From NCBI RefSeq assembly GCF_025377685.1, contig NZ_JACEHK010000002.1, forward strand, positions 186,001 to 250,000: DNA of 64,000 bases, written 5' to 3'. The stretch's first letter is position 1. Every line of letters starts with the position of its first letter. Shown here in pieces: positions 55,600 through 63,492 of this stretch. Below the pieces are notes generated by a model. The model saw nothing but the letters and a program-made list of their open reading frames with translations, searched no databases and was not told the DNA's origin. The translations under genes and the position numbers were made by a program. Source of the stretch: Anaerobacillus sp. CMMVII. Lineage in GTDB: Bacteria; Bacillota; Bacilli; Bacillales; Anaerobacillaceae.

Positions 55600-57122
55600 T
55601 TAATAATCGACTTTTTTTAGTGCTAACTCTGTAGGTCCTTCAATGATATCACCGTCGATTGAGTAGCGTGAACCGTGACATGGACAATCCCAAGATTTTT
55701 CTCCATCATTCCATTCAACTTCACAGCCTAAGTGTTTGCAGGTCGCATCAACCACGTGAAGTTGGCCGTCTTCATCTCGGTAAGCACCACATTTTTGACC
55801 GTTAACTTGACGTGAGCACCTTCTCCTACAGCAATTTCTTCAAGTTGTTTAAAGTTCATGCCAATTTTGCCTTTAATAAGCTGATACGCTACATCTGCAT
55901 TATGCTCAATGAACCTTTTAATGTCAGGGTCGGCATGGAAACGAGAAGGAGAGTAAAGCTCCGCATAAGGATTTGTCCCTCGGGTAATTAGATCAGAAAG
56001 GATCATTCCAGCTGCAGTACCATTAGTCATTCCCCACTTGCGATATCCTGTTGCTATATAAATATTTTCGGAACTAGATGTAAAATGTCCGATATAAGGC
56101 AGTTTATCGAGTGTATAGATATCTTGAGCTGACCAACGGGAATGGATATCGGTTAGACCTAAGACTTCCCTTCCGAAATTGGCAAGGGCTTCATAATGTT
56201 TCATTGTATTAATTCCATGTCCTGTTTTATGACCTTCTCCTCCTAGAAGTAGTAAAGTCTCATTTCCACTAGGCGTGGAACGAACAGACCGTGTTGGTGT
56301 TTCAGCGCTAAGATACATTCCACCAGGGTATGGTTCATGACTCTTCACGGCAACAACATAAGATCTTTCTTGATACATTTTTGAAAAATAAAATCCTGCT
56401 GCATCGTAAAAAGGATAGTGTGAGCAACAGATTACTTGTTTACTTGTTAACTTTTTCCCGTCTCGAGTAGTTACTAGAGGGTTAGCGCCTTCCTCGATAT
56501 TCACAGCGGTAGTATTCTCAAAAATTTGTCCACCATTGTTAATAATAGACTCTACGAGAGGTACTAGATATTTAGTGGGTGAAACTGTGCTTGCGCTTCC
56601 ATAACAAGTGCTTTCTTCATTGGTAATGATGTAAGTGGCATTTTTTCGACTAGTTTCCCCGGATTTGGAGTTTTTCATATGCCTTAGCTTCTTTTTCAAG
56701 CTTACTAAATTCCTTTTCAGAATTTGTATAGATATAAGCATCGTGTTCTTCAAAATCACATTGAATATTCAGTTGTTCGATTGTGTTTTTAATGAAGGCA
56801 CGGGCGCTGTCAGAAGCGCTATAGTACATCTTTGCCTTTTCTTCTCCGAAATGGTTGATAAATTCATCATAAATAATTCCGTGTTGAGCGGTAACTTTGC
56901 AGTTGTATGCCCTGTCGTTCCATTTAGAATTGAACCTGCTTCAATAAGAGTGACTTTTACGCCTTGTGAAGATAGTAAATAACCTGCTGTAATCCCTGTA
57001 ATTCCTCCACCGATAATTGTGACATCAGTCATGATATCTTCAGCTAAGCTTTTAAAACTCGGTAATTTTAAATCCTTGCGCCAATATGGTTCTGGAAATT
57101 GAGGCCATTTTATAGTTGTCAT
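55600..57122 (-). CDS. FAD-dependent oxidoreductase with C-terminal Rieske [2Fe-2S] domain (YhfW-like; four frameshifts here)
   Basis: With four restored bases the frame gives 508 residues, the size of Bacillus YhfW. The N-terminal DAO domain has DVTIIGGGITGITAGYLLSSQG and NGTTGHTTAK, the middle has QVICCSHYPFYDA and the FAD-binding YRKWGMTNGTAAGMILSDLI. The last 60 residues are a Rieske domain with CKHLGC and CPCHGS, then EGPTELALKKVDY and the stop at 55602-55600. Breaks are near 56899, 56655, 56575 and 55812; each lacks one base, and the skipped frames read expected family sequence. The substrate is unknown; electron transfer from an amine or thiol donor is possible. Confidence 0.8.
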
Positions 57123-57246
57123 TTGTTTTCCTCCAATACATATGATACAAACCTATTTTTTCCAAAAAGGAAAATAATTATGATTGGAATTATGAAGAGC
57201 TAACCTTTACAATAGAAGAATACTTTAAAAAGTGAGGTAATTAATA

Positions 57247-58011
57247 ATGATTTTCTTTGATATAGATGGAACTTTATTGAATGAAGACAAGGAGATACCT
57301 AGTTCAACGAAAGAGGCAATTGTAGAGTTAAAGAAAGCTGGCCATCAAATTGCCATTGCAACCGGAAGAGCTCCTTTTATGTTTGAAGACTTGCGGGAGG
57401 AGTTAGGGATTGATACGTATGTGTCGTTTAATGGACAGTATGTTGTAGTTGGTGGGGAAGTAATTTATAAAAATCCGTTACACAGAGAAACGTTAAAATC
57501 GCTCCTTGAATTTGCAGGGGAAAATGAGCATAGTCTAGTGTTTATGGATCATGAAAATATGCGAGCAAGTACTGAGTATGATCCGTTTATTGAAGAAAGC
57601 TTTGGGACCTTAAAATTTATACATCCTGAACATGACCAAACCTACATGGAGAACCGAGAAATCTATCAGACACTGTTATTTTGTAGGGATGATATGGAAA
57701 AAACATATATTGATAATTTTAATAAATTTCAATTTGTACGCTGGCATCCAGTTTCAACAGATATTCTACCGGCCGGAGGGTCTAAAGCAAATGGAATTGA
57801 AAAGATAATAACTCATCTAGGCATTGATAAAAGTCTTGTTTACGCATTTGGTGATGGCCTAAATGATATTGAGATGCTAACCTTTGTTGAGAATAGTGTT
57901 GCAATGGGTAATGCTCATGATGAAGTGAAGAAAGTTGCCAAGCATGTGACAAAACATGTAAATGAGGATGGAATTTTACATGGACTCCAGTTAGTTGGGT
58001 TATTGAAGTAG
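57247..58011 (+). CDS. Cof-type HAD family phosphatase
   Basis: A 254-residue HAD-IIB hydrolase beginning MIFFDIDGTLLNEDKEIPSS, with IATGRAPFMFEDLREELGID, GGSKANGIEKI and FGDGLNDIEML carrying the four HAD motifs. It is about 60% identical by eye to the product of 27017-27798, including the same C-terminal NEDGILHGLQLVGLLK, so the two are recent paralogues. Each was likely a single-gene or short unit. AGTGAGG lies about 10 bases before the ATG. MITE copy 2 sits 37 bases after its stop. Confidence 0.92.
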   Translation: MIFFDIDGTLLNEDKEIPSSTKEAIVELKKAGHQIAIATGRAPFMFEDLREELGIDTYVSFNGQYVVVGGEVIYKNPLHRETLKSLLEFAGENEHSLVFMDHENMRASTEYDPFIEESFGTLKFIHPEHDQTYMENREIYQTLLFCRDDMEKTYIDNFNKFQFVRWHPVSTDILPAGGSKANGIEKIITHLGIDKSLVYAFGDGLNDIEMLTFVENSVAMGNAHDEVKKVAKHVTKHVNEDGILHGLQLVGLLK

Positions 58012-58048
58012 TAGAGTTCATTAACTGTAAAAAAAGCTTGGTTATATA

Positions 58049-58666
58049 TAACGGGATCAGTTTCCTGTCGCAAAACCCGAAAATGCAATCGAAAATGTAG
58101 CCCAATTTGTAGGGTCTTTTGTATCTGTTTTTGCAACCAAAAAAGAGGCTCAGTTCACTATTCTGAGCCTTTTTGGTTGCCTGTTGAATCCCCAAAAAAT
58201 CTTTTGCTCCTTCCCCAACCATAAAAGAACGGAACCAGATGAGGGAATCAGCAGGGGTTCATAAATAAGCGGAGAAATTTCCCATATTTAAAAAATAGCA
58301 CTAAAAATAGCTTAAATAGACGGAATAATTCCGACTATTTACTCAAAAAACGCGAAAATGGTTGATTTTGCTTCGCTTAACCGGAAAATCTCCGCTTATT
58401 TCACCTGAACCAAACTCTATCTGCAACTTAACCGGAAAATCTACGGTTATTTTAAATTTTTTGTAAGGTAAATTGTATATCAACTTGAGGCTAAAATTGT
58501 GGGGGTACAACAGCCATTGTACCCCTACATTCTAGAATGCATTTCACTATACAAATTTTTATGTTATCCCTACCCAAATGGCTTTACACCAATAAAAATT
58601 GAGTGTAAATTTGCACTCATTTTGACTTGCATTTTTAATGTTTGTGATAGGATACGGAACCCATTA
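58049..58666 (+). mobile_element. MITE-like element, copy 2 (618 bp, non-coding)
   Basis: It has the same length and sequence as 41387-42004 apart from scattered substitutions. The left end is TAACGGGATCAGTTTCCTGT; the right end inverse is TAATGGGTTCCGTATCCTAT. Flanking direct repeats are GGTTATATA (58040-58048) and GGTTATTTA (58667-58675), 8 of 9 identical. It encodes no protein with a ribosome site. Confidence 0.85.
58134..58180. terminator. Bidirectional terminator inside MITE copy 2
   Basis: The same hairpin as in copy 1: GGCTCAG/CTGAGCC inside GCAACCAAAAA/TTTTTGGTTGC, one A shorter. Confidence 0.85.
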
Positions 58667-58699
58667 GGTTATTTACCAAGCTTTTCGTACGGTTGCTAT

Positions 58700-59680
58700 C
58701 TAAAGTTTTTGCCAATCATTGTGCTGAGGATGGCGTAATGCTTCTAATACTAACTGAGCGCTATAACCGCTAGTAAAGTTATAAACTTCGGCTTCTTCAC
58801 CGCGAATTGCTTTTACAAATTCATTCATTAAATTTTTGCCATTTCCAGAATGAATAGGAAGCTCAGCTAAATCATTTCCGCTTTTTGCGCCTAATAATTG
58901 TCGCCAATTTCGGAGCATGACGGTCCCGTCTGTCCCGTAAGCGGCAAATTCTAGATGTTCTTCACCACCTATATTGCTTAAACCATCAATGAGAATGGAA
59001 ATTCCACTTTCTAATTTCATTTCAGCAATAATCCCATTTTCGCAAAGTGTTGGATCATCAGGGAACTGTAACTGAGAGCGTACCTCTTTAATAGACCCAA
59101 AAATTCGCTGTATTGCTTGGATCCAGTGAACGCCAACCTCTAAAACATAGCCACCCTGTTCACGGCTAGCAACCCAGTCGCTTTGTTGCCAAAGTCTTGG
59201 CCAATGAGGAAAGTGCATCTTTAAATTAATGCGACGGAGTTCTCCGATGTACCCTTCGTTAATTAATGCTTCAAATTGTTGCAAACTTGCTTGATAGTTT
59301 AACGGGAAATGCATGGCGTGTACAAGATCTGTTTGCTCAACAGCAGCTAGCATATGTGCAGCTTCCTCCACAGAGTTAGCTAAAGGTTTCTCGCATAAAA
59401 TATGTTTCCCTGCTTTTGCAGCAGCTAGGACGATTTCCTCGTGGTATTTTGGTGGTACCGCAACATAAACTGCATCAATTTCTTTTACAGCGATGAGTTC
59501 TTGATAGTTTGTAAAAATCTTATTGACTGAATAGGTTTCAGCCATCTCCTTTAAGCGAGTCTCATTTGTATCACAAAACCCAGCAACAACGATTTCGTCC
59601 TGACCGTTAAATTGCTGCATCAATCGTTCTCCAATCGCTCCTAAACCAATAATGCCAATTTGTATAACGTTGTTTGACAT
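58700..59680 (-). CDS. Gfo/Idh/MocA family oxidoreductase
   Basis: A 326-residue NAD(P)-dependent oxidoreductase. It has IQIGIIGLGAIGERLMQQF, CEKPLANSVEEA (the EKP motif), and VLEVGVHWIQAIQRIFG, in which His is the likely catalytic base. The C-terminal half is the usual alpha/beta dimerisation domain. The substrate is unknown. The ATG at 59680 follows AAAGGGGTG; the GTG at 59689 overlaps that ribosome site. Confidence 0.9.
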   Translation of the reverse strand: MSNNVIQIGIIGLGAIGERLMQQFNGQDEIVVAGFCDTNETRLKEMAETYSVNKIFTNYQELIAVKEIDAVYVAVPPKYHEEIVLAAAKAGKHILCEKPLANSVEEAAHMLAAVEQTDLVHAMHFPLNYQASLQQFEALINEGYIGELRRINLKMHFPHWPRLWQQSDWVASREQGGYVLEVGVHWIQAIQRIFGSIKEVRSQLQFPDDPTLCENGIIAEMKLESGISILIDGLSNIGGEEHLEFAAYGTDGTVMLRNWRQLLGAKSGNDLAELPIHSGNGKNLMNEFVKAIRGEEAEVYNFTSGYSAQLVLEALRHPQHNDWQKL

Positions 59681-59932
59681 ATATTTCACCCCTTTTTAAA
59701 GCTTATTTTATCTTTTTACGATTTGTTTTACTAGTAAAGTACTTTTTTTCGAGTCGTCGCGCAAATAAAAAATAAGGCAACCTAGAATTGGACAATTATA
59801 AGAAAATTCAACTGTTGAGATCAATAAGACTAACTGTTTTGAAATAAATGATAAAATTCTAAAAAAAGTTGGAGACTTTTTCCATTTAACAAGGTAAACT
59901 AGTTATCTGAAAAGCTTGTAGGAGGTCTAGAT

Positions 59933-60502
59933 ATGAAGCGAATAATGGTCATTGGTGTTTCAGCTGGTGCTGGAAAGTCAACATTAGCAAGAGAGATTAG
60001 TTCAACTTTGGGCATTGATGTTTATCACTTAGATTGTCTCTATTGGCGCCCCGGTTGGGTTGAAAGTCCAATAGAGGAATTTAGATCAGCGCAACAAGAA
60101 ATTATTGCAAAGGATAAGTGGATTATCGAAGGGAATTATGGGAGTACCTTTATGGTCCGATCAGAGCGTGCAGATACGATGGTCTACATCGAATTCCCTC
60201 TGTATGTATGTTTTTATCGAGTCGTGAAACGCTGGCTGACAAACTTAGGTAAAAATAGACCTGACATGGCTGATGGATGTCCAGAAAAATTAGATTGGAA
60301 GTTTATTAAATTTATTGCGACCACTTATCATGAAAGAAAGAAAACGATGGAAGATAGGCTTAAGACTTTTCAGGCTTTAGACAGTGGGAAACAGGTTTTC
60401 ATTTTAAGAAATAATAAGCAAATAAGAGCTTTTTTAAAGGCAATTAAAGAAAAATATGAACATACAAATTTTAGCGAGGAAAATGTAAATAAGAATTCTT
60501 AA
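59933..60502 (+). CDS. P-loop NTPase, topology-modulation/FlaR-like, adenylate-kinase-related
   Basis: A 189-residue small kinase-like protein. Walker A is GVSAGAGKST (residues 8-17), followed by DVYHLDCLYWRPGWVE, WIIEGNYGSTFMVRSERADTMVYIEFP and RVVKRWLTNLGKNRPDMADGCPEKLDW, the conserved block of the FlaR/topology-modulation proteins. Family members resemble adenylate and shikimate kinases but have no settled substrate. AGGAGG precedes the ATG. Confidence 0.85.
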   Translation: MKRIMVIGVSAGAGKSTLAREISSTLGIDVYHLDCLYWRPGWVESPIEEFRSAQQEIIAKDKWIIEGNYGSTFMVRSERADTMVYIEFPLYVCFYRVVKRWLTNLGKNRPDMADGCPEKLDWKFIKFIATTYHERKKTMEDRLKTFQALDSGKQVFILRNNKQIRAFLKAIKEKYEHTNFSEENVNKNS

Positions 60503-60624
60503 TGACAAAATAAGTAACATTGTTGTTAAAGAAAGCAAAAAGCGATATAGTGCTTATAGGGGTATTTTCAAGGGATTGAGAACTACATATACCATTACTA
60601 ACTACTTAATAAGGAGACAGTGAA

Positions 60625-61155
60625 ATGCGAAAAACTTTAGCAATGGCTTTTCTTGTTTTAGTAATTGCCTTAGTAGGCTGTGGAACAGAAGAAGAGAACA
60701 AAGAAAATGGTAGTAACGAAGAGTTACAATTTGTTCAAGCACAGTTTGATCTGGCCCTTCCAGATACAAACGGTAACATGGTAACAGTCATGCCAAATGA
60801 AAAAACAATCTATGCTTATTTCACAGGAGTTGGCTGACAAGTTTGTATTAATCAGCTAGTTGAGCTGAATAATAATATTGATAAGTTACCTGGAGTTAAA
60901 TTATATGCAATCAGCCTTTCTACACCGGAAGAGCACAAACTTATGAAGGATACATTTAAGCTTGATCATTTTGAGGTCCTAACAGATTATCAAGGTGAAT
61001 TTGGTGAAACGTTTGGGTTTATTGATGTGACAGAAAGTAAGGTTTACCGTGGCTATCTAGGTGTAAATCCTGAAACGACAAATATCACTCGTGAAATTGA
61101 TTATTTAATCGGTGAAAACATCAAAACTGTCATTAAAGTTATGGAAGAACTATAA
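60625..61155 (+). CDS. Thioredoxin-fold lipoprotein, putative selenoprotein with UxxC motif (in-frame TGA at codon 71)
   Basis: A 176-residue exported lipoprotein if TGA at 60835-60837 is read through. The signal peptide has lipobox LVGC (Cys19), then an acidic linker. A redoxin domain contains YAYFTGVG-U-QVCINQL, so the TGA is at the first position of the CxxC redox motif of thioredoxin/peroxiredoxin-like proteins; the resolving Cys is residue 74. The frame downstream is the same frame, free of stops, and reads a normal redoxin C-terminal half (GVKLYAISLSTPEEHKLM, then VLTDYQGEFGETFGF). A SECIS-like hairpin follows. The alternative is a Cys-to-stop mutation. AAGGAGA precedes the ATG. Confidence 0.7.
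60846..60874 (+). promoter_or_regulatory. Candidate bacterial SECIS element
   Basis: TATTA and TAATA, then after an A-A mismatch TCAGCT and AGCTGA, form an 11-bp stem with a 5-base apical loop AGTTG. The loop begins 20 bases after the TGA and has G as its second base, both within the usual bounds for bacterial SECIS hairpins. Confidence 0.55.
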
Positions 61156-61161
61156 TAAAAT

Positions 61162-61204
61162 AAAAAAACTCATCAGACAATCATGTCTAGATGAGTTTTT
61201 TTTT
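61162..61204 (+). terminator. Terminator after the putative selenoprotein gene
   Basis: AAAAAACTCATC and GATGAGTTTTTT with an AGACAATCATGTCTA loop, T9 at the end. Confidence 0.88.
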
Positions 61205-61226
61205 ATATTCAATGTTGCTATTTTAA

Positions 61227-61338
61227 TGAATTTCATAATTCGCAATTGTCGCTACTAAGTTCTAAATGTAGTTGCGGAAAACCCATTCGTAACTACATTT
61301 AGATTGGTATAGCTTGGTTAAGGTAATTATGATATTCA
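61227..61338 (+). repeat. Dispersed repeat R3 with inverted ends, copy c (complete)
   Basis: The left end TGAATTTCATAATT is the inverse of the right end AATTATGATATTCA at 13 of 14 positions. The inner hairpin AAATGTAGTTGCG/CGTAACTACATTT lies in the middle. It is 112 bp, non-coding, and similar to 26868-26983. Confidence 0.65.
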
Positions 61339-61464
61339 CACAGTTAGAAGAAATACTAAAACTTTTTAGAAAATGAATAAAACGTCTAAGCACATTTATT
61401 TAGCTGTGAATATAGTAATCTAAGTGGTGCAAACCACAATAATGACAAAGGAGTGTATGTGAAC

Positions 61465-61566
61465 ATGTCTCATGCTCATGGATTCGGCTCAGGATTTGCG
61501 TTAATCGTTGTGTTGTTTATCCTTTTAGTAATTATCGGGGCTTCTTATGTAGGCTACGGTTACTAA
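61465..61566 (+). CDS. YjcZ family sporulation protein
   Basis: A 33-residue peptide: MSHAHGFGSGFALIVVLFIL continuing LVIIGASYVGYGY. The Gly/Phe-rich head, single hydrophobic helix and terminal YVGYGY are the TIGR01732/YjcZ signature of tiny proteins abundant in Bacillus spores. AAAGGAG lies 11 bases before the ATG; a GTG six bases upstream is also possible. Confidence 0.85.
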   Translation: MSHAHGFGSGFALIVVLFILLVIIGASYVGYGY

Positions 61567-61574
61567 AAGACCTT

Positions 61575-61612
61575 AAAAGGGTGTCCGCTTAGGGCATCCT
61601 TTTGTTTTTTTT
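61575..61612 (+). terminator. Terminator after the YjcZ gene
   Basis: AAAAGGGTGTCC and GGGCATCCTTTT pair with two wobbles around GCTTA, then GTTTTTTTT. Confidence 0.85.
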
Positions 61613-61708
61613 GATATGGTTGTTTTTCTTCACTTTGAAAAAGTAAAAAAAAAAAATGAAACCCAAAATATACTGAAGGACATAGGTAGCATGAAGGGTG
61701 GGAATTAG

Positions 61709-62418
61709 ATGAATCCAATAATGGCCCATCGGGGGTGGTCAAGTCGCGCACCCGAGAATACGTTAGCTGCAATTCAATTAGTTATTGACGAACCTTGGAT
61801 TGACTCAGTAGAGATTGATGTCCAACTTACGAAAGATCTGGTACCAGTCGTTATTCATGATTTTAGAGTAGACAGGACTACAAATGGATTGGGCTATGTG
61901 CGAGATTTTACTTTGAGTCAATTGCGAACTTTAGACGCAGGGTCATGGTTTGGCTCCCGATATTTAGGTCAGAAGATCCCTACTTTAGAAGAAGTACTCC
62001 AGCTTTGCAAAGGAAAAAAACAGTTGAACATAGAGTTAAAAACGAATGATGACATGTACAAGAACTTAGCGGCTATGGTTGTCCAACTTGTTGAAAAGAA
62101 CCAGATGGCAAGAGAAGTGATGATTACATCTTTTAATCTTGAAGGAATTAGAAAGATTAGTAAGGATAAGACTTCGATAGAAACAGGAATTATTATCAAA
62201 GGTGTCCCTTCTTCCCTAAGTCAAAAGCTAAAATATACAGGAGCTAATGTTATTTCTTTATCTTTTATTTTTTAACCAAAAGCCTTGTCGATCACCATCT
62301 AAGAGAAGGGAGGCAACTAGTTGCCTGGACTCCAAACACTAGAGAAGAAATTTCTTTTGTAAAACAAATGTCCGATAAAATTGCGATATGTACCAATTAT
62401 CCAGAACGGGTTTTATAG
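61709..62418 (+). CDS. Glycerophosphodiester phosphodiesterase (one frameshift here)
   Basis: About 236 residues after correction. A GDPD barrel starts MNPIMAHRGWSSRAPENTLAAI, with the catalytic His in AHRG and the metal Glu/Asp in VEIDVQLTKD and VIHD. It also has LNIELKTND. The first frame stops at 62275, but SFYFLTKSLVDHHLREGRQLVAWTPNT and ICTNYPERVL follow in the next frame once one T is added near 62264. It lacks a signal peptide, so it is the cytoplasmic type that hydrolyses glycerophosphodiesters to glycerol 3-phosphate. AAGGGTGGG precedes the ATG. Confidence 0.88.
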
Positions 62419-62458
62419 CATCCACAAATCAAACAAATTAGCTGACAATACTTTTTAG

Positions 62459-62495
62459 GGCTGTAGCCAAGAAGACGCTTGGCTACAGCCTTAAA
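62459..62495. terminator. Bidirectional terminator between convergent genes
   Basis: GGCTGTAGCCAAG and CTTGGCTACAGCC form a perfect 13-bp stem with loop AAGACG. Confidence 0.85.
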
Positions 62496-62508
62496 AATTA
62501 AAAAAACC

Positions 62509-63354
62509 TTAAAAAAAGAAAAACGAATTTCTCATGTTTGGCTGGCTGTTTGGTGGTGGATAGGGAATGGCTTGTTCCCAAGGAGGTGGTGGTAAAACTG
62601 CCTCTTTATTTTCTTTATATGGTGTATCAACAAGGGTTTCGGTTACATCTACGGCTTTTTTCAATTCCTTTACAATATAGTCCCCGATTTGGCGTCCAAG
62701 TCGTAAGCCCTCACTATTATCGATTGGAAAGTGAATACATCCATATAGACGGGACATCGCACCCTGCTCGGCAATTTCTCTTAATCTCACTCGTTCACCT
62801 GGGAAGAAATAGCTTAGTACAACTTCAGCGCATCCACTCATCGTCGCATGACCAGAAGGATAAGCAGGAAAGTTTGGTGTTGGTACTACAGTTTCAAGAG
62901 TAGGGTCTAATTGGTCAGGTCTAGCGATATCAAAAACATATTTTAATTGCCAAGTAATTAGTAAGGCATCGTTGATTGCCGCTTGTGTGGCAGCAAGAAT
63001 TCTTGCTGCTCTAACGGGACTTACATTATATGTGTCAATTAGACGATCAATTACTGGGGTCCATTGTTTAGTTGGTGGGCCAAAACCATAATATTTGGCA
63101 ATTTCTCTTTGTTCATCGGTTAAATTTTGCTGAGTGTTTTGTACGGCTATCAGTTCTTTCTCAAAATCAATCAGCTTTGGGTTGCGAATTTTAAAGGAAA
63201 CGAGCTCTCCATCTAAGTTAGTGAACTGATTAGACCAGTTGCGTTTAAAGAAATGTAGTGGCCAAGAGCCTGCTTGTGGTTCAATAGGTGGTGTTTTACC
63301 AGCATTATGTTTTGACCACTTCGGTGTTTTATAGTGTTTGTTAGACTTTTTCAT
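62509..63354 (-). CDS. PAP2/vanadium-haloperoxidase-like phosphatase family protein
   Basis: A 281-residue protein with the PAP2 superfamily triad: Lys and Arg in LKYVFDIARP (residues about 145), PSGHAT (Ser-Gly-His) and SRLYGCIHFPIDNSEG (Arg and His). The AIADALITCWDAK-like region here reads QAAINDALLITWQ, characteristic of the vanadium-dependent haloperoxidase branch rather than membrane phosphatases, and there are no transmembrane helices or signal peptide. The tail is Pro-rich. It could be a phosphatase or haloperoxidase. AGGAGAT precedes the ATG. Confidence 0.85.
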   Translation of the reverse strand: MKKSNKHYKTPKWSKHNAGKTPPIEPQAGSWPLHFFKRNWSNQFTNLDGELVSFKIRNPKLIDFEKELIAVQNTQQNLTDEQREIAKYYGFGPPTKQWTPVIDRLIDTYNVSPVRAARILAATQAAINDALLITWQLKYVFDIARPDQLDPTLETVVPTPNFPAYPSGHATMSGCAEVVLSYFFPGERVRLREIAEQGAMSRLYGCIHFPIDNSEGLRLGRQIGDYIVKELKKAVDVTETLVDTPYKENKEAVLPPPPWEQAIPYPPPNSQPNMRNSFFFF

Positions 63355-63492
63355 TTAAAGATCTCCTCTTGTTTTTTATATAATTTATGAAGGTTTATGC
63401 CTAGAGGTGATGAAACTTTTCATAGAAAGTAAAATGCTATCTATAATTAATCATAAGAGGTTGTTGAAACATTACTAAATAAGGAGGGGTTT

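Larger units (their letters stand above)
58031..58684. terminator. Bidirectional terminator split by the second mobile element
   Basis: Without the element and one target copy the site reads AAAAGCTTGG, loop TTATTTA, CCAAGCTTTT: a perfect 10-bp stem with A7 on the left, so it is strongest for the minus-strand gene ending at 58700. The left arm is near 58033-58041 and the right arm at 58674-58684. Confidence 0.75.

Noticed and set aside
60838-61155. Reading the second half of the redoxin gene as a separate gene starting at 60943
   Set aside because: It is in the same frame as the first half, has no ribosome site, and starts in the middle of the redoxin fold; read-through at TGA explains it better.
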